Positions 46,789 through 56,152 of a DNA stretch of 64,000 nucleotides are shown here, piece after piece. The notes under the pieces were generated by a model that was not told where the DNA came from, did no database searches, and saw only the letters and a program-made list of their open reading frames with translations. Position 1 is the stretch's first letter, and every line of letters begins with the position of its first letter. The translations under genes were made by a program, and so were the position numbers. This DNA is from Blautia sp. SC05B48 (GTDB taxonomy: Bacteria > Bacillota > Clostridia > Lachnospirales > Lachnospiraceae): the NCBI RefSeq assembly GCF_005848555.1, contig NZ_CP040518.1:1487001-1551000 (forward strand), read 5' to 3'.

Positions 46789-47460
46789 GTGTTTCAGATA
46801 TTAATTGTAGAAGATGATAAAGAATTAAGCCAGCTATTTCAGAAAGTGCTCGAAAAGAATGGTTATCAGGTTAAAAGTGCACCGGATGGAGCTCAGGCAT
46901 TAGAAGTATTGGATAAGGAATATATTGATCTGATTATTTCCGATATCATGATGCCGGTTATGGATGGTTATGAGCTGGTGTCGGAACTTCGTTCAGCAGG
47001 ATACCAGATACCGGTACTTATGATCACTGCAAAAGGAAACTTTGATGACATGCGCCAGGGATTTCTTTCTGGAAGTGATGATTATATGGTAAAACCGGTA
47101 AATGTGAATGAAATGGTTTTAAGAGTAGGAGCACTGCTTCGCCGTGCACAGATACTGAATGAACACAAAATTGTGATCGGTTCAACAGAGTTTGATTATG
47201 ATGCAATGACGGTTACAACTGATAAGGAAAGTCTTGTTTTGCCTAAAAAAGAATTCCTGCTTTTATATAAGCTTGCAGCTTCGCCAGGCAGAACATTTAC
47301 AAAACAACAGTTGATGGATGAAGTATGGGGATACGAGACGGAGGCAGACCCACATACGATAGAGGTACATATAGGAAGAATCAGAGAGCGTTTTAAAGAT
47401 AACCCTGATTTTGAAATCGTAACAATGCGTGGAATTGGATACAAGGTGGTGAAAAAATAA
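46789..47460 (+). CDS. OmpR/PhoB-family response regulator
   Basis: A 223-residue regulator. The receiver domain has D9-D10, the phospho-acceptor D52 (SDIMMPVMDG), and Lys in VKPV. The C-terminal winged helix (about 125-223, DEVWGYETEADPHTIEVHIGRIRERF) is intact. The start is GTG with GGGAGGAAGG upstream. It overlaps the kinase start by 1 bp. Confidence 0.93.
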   Translation: MFQILIVEDDKELSQLFQKVLEKNGYQVKSAPDGAQALEVLDKEYIDLIISDIMMPVMDGYELVSELRSAGYQIPVLMITAKGNFDDMRQGFLSGSDDYMVKPVNVNEMVLRVGALLRRAQILNEHKIVIGSTEFDYDAMTVTTDKESLVLPKKEFLLLYKLAASPGRTFTKQQLMDEVWGYETEADPHTIEVHIGRIRERFKDNPDFEIVTMRGIGYKVVKK

Positions 47461-48503
47461 TGGAACAAAAGAAAGAAAAAGGATTGCGGATTCGATCCTG
47501 TCTGACTGGTGCAATCTGGCTGGCACTTGTATTTTCAACAGTCATATCTGCTTTATTATTTGCTTTTTTGAATCATTTTTTTAATCTGCCGGGCAGCATA
47601 CCTGTGCTTGGCTGGCTTTTGATTTTCAATACATTGATTGCAGGGCTGATCACTTCCTTTATTAATGCAAAGTTACTGGAACCGATTACCAGACTTAGTA
47701 AAGCAATGAAGGAAGTTTCTCAGGGAGATTTTGAACAGCATTTGGAAACGAACAGTCGTATAGCAGAAGTTGGAGAATCTTATCAAAGTTTTAACGTTAT
47801 GACAAAAGAACTTCGTGCAACAGAGGTGCTGCAGATGGATTTTGTATCTGATGTTTCTCATGAGTTTAAGACCCCGATTAATGCCATTGAAGGATATACA
47901 ATGCTGCTTCAGGGAGAAGAACTGTCTCCGGATCAAGAGGAATATGTAGAAAAAATCTTATTTAACACCCAAAGACTTTCCGGATTGGTTGGTAATATTT
48001 TGCTGTTATCCAAGTTAGAGAATCAGAATATACCAATGAAAAAAACAGAATATCGTCTGGATGAACAGATCCGCCAGGCATTTCTTTCATTGGAAACAAA
48101 ATGGACAGAAAAAGAAATTGGTTTTCAGGTAGAATTGGAGGAAGTTAAATATACTGGGAATGAAGGACTTTTTATGCATATCTGGATAAATCTTTTGGAT
48201 AATGCGATTAAGTTCAGTCCTTCAAAGGGGACAATTACGATGTTTCTGAAACAAGAACAGGATTCTGTTAAGTTCATTCTGGAAGATGAAGGACCAGGAA
48301 TAGAGGATGATGTAAAATCCAGAATATTTGACAAGTTCTATCAGGTAGATGGATCTCATAAAGCAGAAGGAAATGGCCTAGGTCTTGCACTTGTAAAACG
48401 GATTGTAGATAGTGCCGGAGGAACAATCAAAGCAGAAAAACGTGAATATGGTGGATGCAGATTTGTTGTAGAGCTTCCAATACAGAAAGATGAGGCCATA
48501 TAA
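47460..48503 (+). CDS. HAMP sensor histidine kinase
   Basis: A 347-residue kinase with two membrane segments (about 16-38 and 50-68) and almost no extracellular loop (about 10 residues), so it is probably an intramembrane- or protein-interaction sensor. A HAMP domain (about 70-120) and the phospho-accepting H134 in VSHEFKTP follow. The ATPase domain has N box NLLDNAIKF and G boxes DEGPGIED and GNGLGLAL. Confidence 0.93.
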   Translation: MEQKKEKGLRIRSCLTGAIWLALVFSTVISALLFAFLNHFFNLPGSIPVLGWLLIFNTLIAGLITSFINAKLLEPITRLSKAMKEVSQGDFEQHLETNSRIAEVGESYQSFNVMTKELRATEVLQMDFVSDVSHEFKTPINAIEGYTMLLQGEELSPDQEEYVEKILFNTQRLSGLVGNILLLSKLENQNIPMKKTEYRLDEQIRQAFLSLETKWTEKEIGFQVELEEVKYTGNEGLFMHIWINLLDNAIKFSPSKGTITMFLKQEQDSVKFILEDEGPGIEDDVKSRIFDKFYQVDGSHKAEGNGLGLALVKRIVDSAGGTIKAEKREYGGCRFVVELPIQKDEAI

Positions 48504-48534
48504 GTTTAAGAAAAACAGATAGAGGAGGAATTAC

Positions 48535-49599
48535 ATGACATTTTATCAGGAGTTGCAGTTAAATCAGGCAGGTTCTAAAAACCTGTTGAAAAAGAGTGAA
48601 ACACTAAAAGAAAAATTATATCATATGTGGGTATATCTGGTGAAGATAGCTGCTACAATGGCATTTTGTTTTTTCTTTGTTAGTATTTTCAGTATCCTAT
48701 TTGGAAATGAGAACAGCATTGTAGGTGTAGTAGTCTTATTATGTCTCATGGTGTTTAGAAATGCGGATCTGGGGATCCACACCGGACAATCTACGATGCT
48801 TTTGGCTTTGTTCTTTGTAATTATGACTGTATGTCCGCATTTAGCAAATCAGTTTTCACCGGTATTGGGAATGCTGTTAAATATTGCGGCACTGGCTGTG
48901 TTGATTCTGTTCGGATGCCATAATCCATTCATGTTTAATCAATCTACATTGGTTCTTGGGTATCTGCTGCTATATGGTTATGATGTTACGGGAAAAAGCT
49001 ATCAGATGCGATTAGTCGGAATGGCTTTAGGTGCAGCACTTACCTGCTTCGTATTTTATCGAAATCATAAAAACAGAACTTATAAAAGAAATCTGAAAGA
49101 TCTGATACAAGAATTTGATATCACTTCTTCCAGAACAAAATGGCAGATATGTCAGATTTTATGCGTACCGATTGTCCTTTGCATTGCAGAACTTTGTAAT
49201 ATGCCACGTGCAATGTGGGCTGGTATTGCGGCCATGTCCGCGATTTTGCCGTTTATGGAAGATATGCACTACAGAGTCCGTAAAAGGATTGTCGGAAATA
49301 TTGCAGGTGTTATATGTTTTACAGTATTATATTTTCTGCTTCCTTCGTCAATCTATGCATATATAGGAATTCTTGGTGGAATCGGTGTAGGATTTTCAGC
49401 ACAATATGGCTGGCAGGCAGTATTTAACACATTTGGTGCTTTAGCCATTGCTGCAGAGACTTATGGACTACAAGGAGCGGTTAGTCTTAGAGTGATTCAA
49501 AATGTTTTTGGTGTTGTGTTTGCTTTAGCATTTTGTGTTATATTTTATTGGTTTATGTCTAAAAAAAACGGTTCATGCGGGACACAATGTACGCTTTAA
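48535..49599 (+). CDS. FUSC-family transporter-like membrane protein
   Basis: A 354-residue protein with about 10 hydrophobic segments arranged as two sets of membrane helices joined by a cytosolic loop (about 172-210), the FUSC-type layout. It lacks the long cytosolic C-terminal domain of classic FusC. It follows the kinase by 31 bp and has AGAGGAGG, so it is the probable output of the two-component system. Confidence 0.8.
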   Translation: MTFYQELQLNQAGSKNLLKKSETLKEKLYHMWVYLVKIAATMAFCFFFVSIFSILFGNENSIVGVVVLLCLMVFRNADLGIHTGQSTMLLALFFVIMTVCPHLANQFSPVLGMLLNIAALAVLILFGCHNPFMFNQSTLVLGYLLLYGYDVTGKSYQMRLVGMALGAALTCFVFYRNHKNRTYKRNLKDLIQEFDITSSRTKWQICQILCVPIVLCIAELCNMPRAMWAGIAAMSAILPFMEDMHYRVRKRIVGNIAGVICFTVLYFLLPSSIYAYIGILGGIGVGFSAQYGWQAVFNTFGALAIAAETYGLQGAVSLRVIQNVFGVVFALAFCVIFYWFMSKKNGSCGTQCTL

Positions 49600-49613
49600 T
49601 GAAGAAAAACAGA

Positions 49614-50468
49614 TTACTTCTGATAACGAAATTCAAAAGTGGGCGAAACAGATTGTAAAATAGTACTCTTAGCGGAACTAATCAGGTGATAGGTAACATT
49701 TACTTCAGGATCAGTTAAGGGAATCCGTTTCCGTCCTTTCAGAGTCTGCTCTGAGCCGGGTGCTTTACTGCTGGAAAAACATAATAATGTGGAAGTCCTG
49801 ACCAATTCTTCAAACTCAAATTCATCTGTCTGTATCAGAAAGCGGGATGCTGGCATTTTGCTTTTTACCAGATTTGTCCAAAAACCGATTTCATCACGAA
49901 GAAGGAAGTTAAAACCGTTAAGCTGTGAAAGACTCAGCTGTGAATGTTCTGCCAGTTTGTGTTCTTTCGGGATACAAACATAGAGCTGCTCCTTAAGATA
50001 AGGGATGCAGAGAAGATTTTTATCTGAACAGGCCTGTGGCAGAATACCGATATCAGCATTGCCGGAACTGGTATTTTGAAGGATTTCATCCATATTTGTC
50101 AGTTTTGAGGAAATAATATTATCAGGAAATCTGCGAGACAGTTCAGGCAATAATGACCATAGAGGTACGGGAGCGCAGGAATGAATGGTAATCGTATGCT
50201 GATTGCGTTCAAATGTCTGTACGGTCTGAACTGCTTTTTCAGACTCGGAAAGCAGAGACCTGGCCTGCTCTACCGCAACTTTACCGGTGGCGGTTAATTC
50301 GATACGGTTTTTACTACGATGAAAGAGCGGAACACCAAAAGCATCTTCCACATCATGCATGGTTCTGGTAAGTGTCGGCTGGGAAATATGAAGTTTATCT
50401 GCAGCAGCAGATAAGGTACCACAGTCTGCGTAGGTTACAAACTGGTAAAGATCGGATAAGTCTAACAT
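49614..50468 (-). CDS. LysR-family transcriptional regulator
   Basis: A 284-residue LysR regulator: N-terminal helix-turn-helix (SAAADKLHISQPTLTRTMHDVEDAFG, about 18-43) and a C-terminal two-lobe effector domain. It is divergent from the aldo/keto reductase gene at 50617 and probably controls it. It converges on the FUSC gene with only 14 bp between. Confidence 0.93.
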   Translation of the reverse strand: MLDLSDLYQFVTYADCGTLSAAADKLHISQPTLTRTMHDVEDAFGVPLFHRSKNRIELTATGKVAVEQARSLLSESEKAVQTVQTFERNQHTITIHSCAPVPLWSLLPELSRRFPDNIISSKLTNMDEILQNTSSGNADIGILPQACSDKNLLCIPYLKEQLYVCIPKEHKLAEHSQLSLSQLNGFNFLLRDEIGFWTNLVKSKMPASRFLIQTDEFEFEELVRTSTLLCFSSSKAPGSEQTLKGRKRIPLTDPEVNVTYHLISSAKSTILQSVSPTFEFRYQK

Positions 50469-50616
50469 TTAGATACCCCTTTTCTATTCATAATATGAAT
50501 AGCAGATTCCAGAATTGATATTGTACACATTCATTTTAACAGAATATAATTTGAGTGTAAACAGAAAACAAGAAATATCATATTTCATAAAATGAATACA
50601 AAGGGAGGACGAAACG

Positions 50617-51456
50617 ATGGATTATGTTACATTAAATAATGGTGTGAAAATGCCACAGCTTGGCTATGGCGTTTATCAGACTCCCACGGAAGAAACAGAG
50701 AGCTGCGTGCTTACTGCAATCAAAAACGGATATCGTAGCATTGATACTGCTCAGGCATATGGCAATGAAGAAGGCGTAGGTCAGGCAATTGTAAAATGCG
50801 GTCTGCCAAGAGAGGAACTTTTCATTACCACAAAGATCTGGATCAGCAATGCAGGATATGAAAAAGCAAAGGCTTCGATTGAGGAATCCTTGAAGAAACT
50901 GAAAACAGATTATGTGGATCTGCTTTTGATTCATCAGCCATTTGGCGATTATTACGGAACATACCGTGCAATGGAGGAATCCTATAAAGCAGGCAAGGCA
51001 CGTGCAATCGGCGTTTCAAACTTCTATCCGGATCGTTATATCGACATTGCACATTTTGCAGAAGTTGTTCCTGCGGTAAATCAGGTGGAAACACATGTGT
51101 TCCAGCAGCAGAAAGTGGCTCGTGAATATCTTGCAAAACATAATACACAGATTATGAGCTGGGGACCGTTTGCAGAAGGAAAAAATGATTTCTTCAATAC
51201 TCCGGTACTGAAAGAGATCGGAGCAAAATATGGAAAGAGTGTAGCTCAGGTGGCACTTCGTTTCTTGCTTCAGAATGGCGTTGTTGTGATTCCAAAATCA
51301 ACGCACGAAGAACGAATGCAGGAGAATTTCAATGTATTTGATTTTGTACTGACAGATGAGGAAATGAAGCAGATTGAAGTGCTTGATACTGGAAAGAGTT
51401 TGTTCTTTTCCCATTATTCACCTGAAACGGTGGAATGGTTTATGAGTATTGTGTAA
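50617..51456 (+). CDS. Aldo/keto reductase
   Basis: NADPH-dependent carbonyl reductase, 279 residues. The catalytic tetrad is expected from the family at D (SIDTAQAYGNE), Y (AYGNE), K (FITTKIW) and H (LLIHQPF). The nucleotide-binding GVVVIPKSTHEERMQENF lies in the C-terminal part. The ATG follows AGGGAGG. A perfect terminator ends it at 51474-51518. Confidence 0.93.
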   Translation: MDYVTLNNGVKMPQLGYGVYQTPTEETESCVLTAIKNGYRSIDTAQAYGNEEGVGQAIVKCGLPREELFITTKIWISNAGYEKAKASIEESLKKLKTDYVDLLLIHQPFGDYYGTYRAMEESYKAGKARAIGVSNFYPDRYIDIAHFAEVVPAVNQVETHVFQQQKVAREYLAKHNTQIMSWGPFAEGKNDFFNTPVLKEIGAKYGKSVAQVALRFLLQNGVVVIPKSTHEERMQENFNVFDFVLTDEEMKQIEVLDTGKSLFFSHYSPETVEWFMSIV

Positions 51457-51473
51457 CAAAGTAGCTTCATAAA

Positions 51474-51518
51474 GGCAAAAGCGTATTGTGGTTTATACGA
51501 CCGGCAATACGCTTTTGC
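51474..51518 (+). terminator. Terminator after aldo/keto reductase
   Basis: GCAAAAGCGTATTG...CAATACGCTTTTGC, a perfect 14-bp stem. Confidence 0.93.
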
Positions 51519-51606
51519 TGTATAATAGGATTAGAAAATGAGGGAACAGAATCATCCGAATGTGATCAAAATTATGAAAAGACCGACAATCTCAGAAAGT
51601 GAGGAC

Positions 51607-51750
51607 GCTGGTGGGACGATATAACACAAGGGAAACAATAAGGGAAAGTTCACCTGCGATAAATCCAGTGTTTCAAGGACTTACGGAGAATTTGATAATA
51701 AAATATAACAGTTATTAAATCGTTTAAAACAGGTGAAATCTCAATCGAAG
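51607..51750. repeat. Left copy of a 150-bp non-coding direct repeat
   Basis: CTGGTGGGACGATATAACACAAGGGAAACAATAAGGG...AAACAGGTGAAATCTCAATCG. It is almost identical to 63609-63752, 12 kb downstream. Confidence 0.85.
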
Positions 51751-51795
51751 TTTGTCTTGCTGTGTTCAAATCACAAAAAGGTCATCGTTTCACGA

Positions 51796-52677
51796 TTATG
51801 GTAAAACGATGATCTTTTTTATTTCTTCCAGTAACAGATTAGCAACAGGAGTGAATATTTGATATTTTTTCCATATAACATACATTTTTGTATGGAGGGG
51901 CGGTGTAATCGGACGGAAGCATAAATCACTTTCTGCATTTGTTTCTACTAACTTGTCAAAGGTAAGCTCAACCCCCAGCCCTTCACGGACAAAAACGGCA
52001 CCGTTATTGCAGAGATTAAATGTCGCTAATATATTAAGTCGGTCAAGGTTATCGGAACACCAACGGGGTAAATCCATTTTAGCAGACTGTTCCGAACAAA
52101 AAATAGGAATATCCAATAAGTCATCAAAGATAATAGCCTCTTTTGTGGCTAATGGATTGTCCTTTCTCATCAGAACACCCCATGTATCGTATTCAGGAAC
52201 TTCAAGATAATTGTATTTTGATAAATCTGGCGGTTCTACAATAAATGCCATATCCAGAAGACCACGGTCTAATCGTTCCGTTACCTGTTCGGTATCACCG
52301 CTGGTAACATGATAATGGATATTGGGATAAATGCTGCTTAACTTTTTTACAGCACGGGCAAGATACTTTACAAGATAAGATTCTGCACAGCCAATATAAA
52401 TATCACCGCCTGTGATATCATCCATTGCCTGAAATTCGTTTGTGATTTTGTCAGCCAAGGCCAGTAAATCTTCTGCTCTTTTTCGTAGAAGCATACCCTC
52501 ATCAGTAAGACTGACGCTGGTGCTGCCACGCTTAAATAATTTTTTGCCAAGTTCTTGTTCCAGATCCTTCATCTGCTTAGAGAGCGTTGGCTGTGTAACA
52601 TGAAGTCTTTCAGCAGCCCTTGACATATTTCCTTCACGTGCAATTTCAAGAAAATAGCGAAGTACACGAATTTCCAT
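51796..52677 (-). CDS. LysR-family transcriptional regulator
   Basis: A 293-residue LysR regulator with helix-turn-helix MSRAAERLHVTQPTLSKQMKDLEQELG and a standard effector domain. I chose the ATG at 52677 (MEIRVLRYFLEIAREGN) after GGAGG; a 31-codon in-frame extension has no ribosome site. Its neighbour on the other side is the small broken gene and a Dxs-like enzyme. Confidence 0.93.
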   Translation of the reverse strand: MEIRVLRYFLEIAREGNMSRAAERLHVTQPTLSKQMKDLEQELGKKLFKRGSTSVSLTDEGMLLRKRAEDLLALADKITNEFQAMDDITGGDIYIGCAESYLVKYLARAVKKLSSIYPNIHYHVTSGDTEQVTERLDRGLLDMAFIVEPPDLSKYNYLEVPEYDTWGVLMRKDNPLATKEAIIFDDLLDIPIFCSEQSAKMDLPRWCSDNLDRLNILATFNLCNNGAVFVREGLGVELTFDKLVETNAESDLCFRPITPPLHTKMYVIWKKYQIFTPVANLLLEEIKKIIVLP

Positions 52678-52807
52678 AGTACAACCTCCAACCTTTTTTA
52701 TTATCCTATACTCAAATGATATTCCTGTCAAGAATATCATGATATGAATTATAAATATTAGATATATCACTTGAAGAATGTATAATTAAAGCAGGAGGTG
52801 CAGACAG

Positions 52808-53068
52808 ATGGCAGAAGCAAATGACAAATATGGAAGAATTTATCAGAATCTTGTGGACGCAGGCTGTAATCAGAAAACTATCCAGCGTTGCATGAAACTG
52901 GCACAAGAAAACAATGTAGAAGCGCTGTTATCACAGTTGTATGTGTATAGAAAACATTTAATAGAATAGACACATAATTATCAGGAAAACATAGATTGCC
53001 TGGATTATTTGATCTACTCGTTAAAGAAACCTAATGAAAATAAGGAGAATGTAAATGACAGATTATAA
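52808..53068 (+). pseudogene. Small helical protein interrupted by an in-frame TAG
   Basis: A good ribosome site AGGAGG precedes MAEANDKYGRIYQNLVDAGCNQKTIQRCMKL...YVYRKHLIE, which stops at TAG 52967. The same frame continues with THNYQENIDCLDYLIYSLKKPNENK to a TAA at 53066, with no other stop. Related family proteins carry the two parts fused. The gene is therefore probably inactivated by one nonsense codon. It overlaps the next gene by 14 bp. Confidence 0.75.
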
Positions 53069-54824
53069 AATTATTCAAACAATTAACGGACCGGAAGATG
53101 TAAAAAAATTGTCTATGGAGCAGCTGGAGGAACTTGCTTCGGAAATCAGAGAGGCATTGTTTAACCGGTTGACTAAAATCGGCGGTCACTTTGGTCCAAA
53201 TTTCGGTATGGTGGAGGCAGAGATTGCCATGCATTATGTTTTCTCTTCACCTAAGGATAAGTTTGTATTTGACGTATCTCATCAGAGCTATCCTCATAAG
53301 ATTCTGACCGGAAGAAAGAATGGATATATTTCCGATGAGCACTTTTCAGAGGATTCCGGTTATACAAATCCGGAAGAAAGTGAACATGACTTCTTCAATG
53401 TAGGTCACACTTCGACTTCAGTTTCTTTGGCTACGGGTCTGGCTAAAGCGAGAGATATAAAAGGAGATAAAGAAAATATTATTGCAATTATTGGTGATGG
53501 CTCCCTCTCAGGCGGTGAAGCACTAGAGGGATTGAATGTAGCCGGATCAGAGATTAACTCCAATCTAATTATTATAGTAAATGATAATGAGCAGTCGATT
53601 GCCGAAGTACATGGCGGAATGTATAAAAATCTTGCCGAACTAAGAGAAACAGGCGGAACTGCTTCCAATAATCTCTTCAAAGCGTTTGGATTAGATTATA
53701 TATATGAGGAAAACGGCAATGACATAGCATCACTAATTTCCTTATTCCGCAAGGTGAAAGATACGGATCATCCAATCGTAGTCCATATCCATACACAAAA
53801 AGGAAAGGGATATGAGATTGCTGAAAAAGACAAAGAGGGATGGCATTGGTGTATGCCATTTGACCGTGAAACAGGCAAACCTACAATTTCTTTTGGAGAT
53901 GGAGAAGATTATACATCTATCACTGCTGAGTATATTATGCAAAAAGCAAAAAGTGATTCTGAGTTTCTTGTGATTACTCCTGCTATGCCGGGCAGTGCAG
54001 GCTTAAATCAGGAGCAGCGAAAGGAGCTTGGATTGCAGTATGTGGATGTAGGGATTGCGGAGGAACAGGCGGTTGCCATGGCATCTGGTGCTGCAAAAAA
54101 CGGTGCGAAACCGCTTGTGGTTACTAACACAACCTTTATTCAAAGAGCGTATGACCAGATTTCCCATGATGTATGTATTAACAATAGTTCTGTTACGATT
54201 CTCTTAAACTACAATTCTTTTGACAGTTTGACAGATGTTACGCATCTTGGAATTTTTGGACTGGCGGCTTACACGAATGTTCCGAATCTGGTAGTGCTTG
54301 CACCTACCTCAAAAGATGAATACCTTGCTATGCTAGATTGGGCAGTTGATCAGAAGGAACATCCGGTTATGATTCTCATCCCCGGAAATCAGGTGACCTA
54401 TCGTGAAGCAGATAAGGATTTTAACAGACTGAATCATTTTAAAGTGGAAGAAGCTGGTGAAAAGGTTGCAATTCTGGCACTTGGTGATTTTTATCAGCGT
54501 GGTGAACAGCTCAGTGCAAAAATAAAAACAGAACTTGGCTTTACGCCGACATTGATCAATCCTCGTTTTGCTTCTGGTATTGACAAAGAATTACTGGAAA
54601 GTCTTTCCGAAAGACATCAGATGGTAATAACCATGGAAGACGGTATTTTAAGCGGCGGTTTTGGCGAGAAAATAGCTTCCTTCTATGGTAGTTCTGATAT
54701 GAAAGTGAAAAATTACGGACTTGATAAGAAATTTTATGACCGATATGACCCAAATGAATTACTGAAAGAGGTTGGTATGACACCGGTTCAGATTATTGCG
54801 GATATTTGCAATCAGATAAAATAG
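53055..54824 (+). CDS. Dxs-like thiamine-diphosphate enzyme (1-deoxy-D-xylulose-5-phosphate synthase family)
   Basis: A 589-residue enzyme with the two-domain Dxs/transketolase layout. The N-terminal TPP domain has GDGSLSGGEALEGLN (about 148-163) and a HKILTGRKN region. The second domain has the YVDVGIAEEQAVAMASG motif (about 334) with its proton-relay Glu. It is shorter than housekeeping Dxs (about 620) and is not with other isoprenoid genes, so it may be a diverged or accessory paralog. The ATG has TAAGGAG upstream. Confidence 0.85.
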   Translation: MTDYKIIQTINGPEDVKKLSMEQLEELASEIREALFNRLTKIGGHFGPNFGMVEAEIAMHYVFSSPKDKFVFDVSHQSYPHKILTGRKNGYISDEHFSEDSGYTNPEESEHDFFNVGHTSTSVSLATGLAKARDIKGDKENIIAIIGDGSLSGGEALEGLNVAGSEINSNLIIIVNDNEQSIAEVHGGMYKNLAELRETGGTASNNLFKAFGLDYIYEENGNDIASLISLFRKVKDTDHPIVVHIHTQKGKGYEIAEKDKEGWHWCMPFDRETGKPTISFGDGEDYTSITAEYIMQKAKSDSEFLVITPAMPGSAGLNQEQRKELGLQYVDVGIAEEQAVAMASGAAKNGAKPLVVTNTTFIQRAYDQISHDVCINNSSVTILLNYNSFDSLTDVTHLGIFGLAAYTNVPNLVVLAPTSKDEYLAMLDWAVDQKEHPVMILIPGNQVTYREADKDFNRLNHFKVEEAGEKVAILALGDFYQRGEQLSAKIKTELGFTPTLINPRFASGIDKELLESLSERHQMVITMEDGILSGGFGEKIASFYGSSDMKVKNYGLDKKFYDRYDPNELLKEVGMTPVQIIADICNQIK

Positions 54825-54843
54825 AAATTGGGAGGCTGGAAGT

Positions 54844-54987
54844 AGTGACACCAGAATTGTAATTCCGGGTTCAAGCAATCCTGATCACATCATGGAGAAC
54901 ACGCAGTTGTATAATTTTGAATTAACTGACGAAGAGATGGAGCAGATTGAGGCTTTGGAAAAAAATGAGAAGCATGACTGGTACTAA
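54844..54987 (+). pseudogene. C-terminal relic of an aldo/keto reductase
   Basis: The open frame reads DTRIVIPGSSNPDHIMENTQL, then YNFELTDEEMEQIEALE, ending HDWY. This is the standard C-terminus of an aldo/keto reductase with no N-terminal part. Confidence 0.85.
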
Positions 54988-55018
54988 AATTGAAGAATAA
55001 AAAGATAAGGTGATGGAA

Positions 55019-55549
55019 ATGAAGATATTAGTATTAAATGGAAGTCCACATCCACAGGGAAGTACAAAAGATATGGTTAATGCATTTAAGAAAGGTGCTG
55101 AGAGTGCAGGACATACCGTTGATGTGGTGGATGTATGCAAAAAGAAGATAGGTGGGTGTTTGGCATGTGAATACTGTCATAGCAAAGGACACGGTGAGTG
55201 TATTCAGAAGGATGATATGCAGGAAGTATATAATCTTTTGAAAGAAGCAGAAATGCTTGTTATTGCATCGCCCATTTATTATCACGGCATATCCGGTCAG
55301 CTAAAATGTGTAATCGACAGATTTTATTCTGCGGCATATCCGAGAAGACCGAAGAATTTGAAAAAAGTTGCCATGATACTTAGCTCCGGAGATGCTAATA
55401 TGTATGAGGGTGCTCTTTTCTCGTTCAAAGGAGACTTTCTGGATTATCTTGGACTTGAAAACATGGGTGTGTTTACAGCACATGGGTCTGAAAACAAGAG
55501 CGAGAAAAAGAGAGAAGAACTAAGGGAGTTCGGGGCATCGCTACGTTAG
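55019..55549 (+). CDS. Flavodoxin-like NAD(P)H oxidoreductase (iron-sulfur flavoprotein type)
   Basis: A 176-residue FMN-binding protein: KILVLNGSPHPQGSTKDMV is the phosphate loop; CLACEYCHSKGHGEC holds a CxxC..C cluster typical of iron-sulfur flavoproteins; YGIASPIYYHGISGQLKCVIDRFY-like sequence follows. Start choice: ATG 55019 after AAGGTGATGG; alternatives at 55010 and 55013 lie two or three codons upstream. A bidirectional terminator follows. Confidence 0.88.
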   Translation: MKILVLNGSPHPQGSTKDMVNAFKKGAESAGHTVDVVDVCKKKIGGCLACEYCHSKGHGECIQKDDMQEVYNLLKEAEMLVIASPIYYHGISGQLKCVIDRFYSAAYPRRPKNLKKVAMILSSGDANMYEGALFSFKGDFLDYLGLENMGVFTAHGSENKSEKKREELREFGASLR

Positions 55550-55598
55550 ATAAATTCTTGTTTGAAAAATAGAGAAATTGTAAAATTGAAGAAAAAAG

Positions 55599-55637
55599 AA
55601 ATGCACAGTTCTTAGCTTATCAGGAACTGTGCATTTT
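55599..55637. terminator. Bidirectional terminator
   Basis: AAATGCACAGTTC...GAACTGTGCATTT lies between the convergent flavoprotein and cupin genes, a perfect 13-bp stem. Confidence 0.93.
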
Positions 55638-55656
55638 TGTAAATAAATACTTTTAA

Positions 55657-56010
55657 TTAGCCGATTACGGCGTCCTCTGCTGTAAAATGTTCCAGAGAAT
55701 TTTCTTTTACCTGAATGCAGATATAAGTAATTCCGGAAATATCGGATGCAAAAAACTGACGCTTTGCAGCAGGTGCGATCTTTAGCCAGTCTCCAGTTGA
55801 AAGGCTGATTTCTTCTCCATCAATTATGGCTTTACCGTTACCTGAAAGAATTCCATAGATTTCTTCATTTTCTTTATGAGAATGAACAAATGGGACATTT
55901 GCTCCTGCAGGCAGTTCGTTTAAACTGATTTCTGCACCTGTTAAAGACAACTTTTCATGCAGCTCAATTCGGTTTTCCTTTCCAATAGTTGTTTTTGTGT
56001 AATTTGTCAT
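55657..56010 (-). CDS. Cupin-domain protein
   Basis: A 117-residue single-domain cupin: NVPFVHSHKENEEIYGILSG is motif 1, with His/His/Glu metal ligands, and GDWLKIAPAAKRQFFA is motif 2. I chose the ATG at 56010 (MTNYTKTTIG) after GGAGGT; the longer upstream open frame is a shadow. It is divergent from an HxlR regulator, which probably controls it. Confidence 0.88.
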   Translation of the reverse strand: MTNYTKTTIGKENRIELHEKLSLTGAEISLNELPAGANVPFVHSHKENEEIYGILSGNGKAIIDGEEISLSTGDWLKIAPAAKRQFFASDISGITYICIQVKENSLEHFTAEDAVIG

Positions 56011-56152
56011 AATAATACCTCCATAGTTGATTTGTAGTTTCTGGTTGCTTGGTATTAGTATAGTGTGAGACACATACAAAAACAAGTACGCACCTTTTTG
56101 TAACTGTGCACTCAAAATTGAATGTGTTACAATAGACTCGGAGGTGAGAATT
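56011..56152. promoter_or_regulatory. Divergent cupin-HxlR control region
   Basis: Contains repeated half-sites (AAGTACGCAC, GTAACTGTGCAC and GTGTGAGACACA) typical of HxlR-type operators. The exact operator cannot be fixed by eye. Confidence 0.4.
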
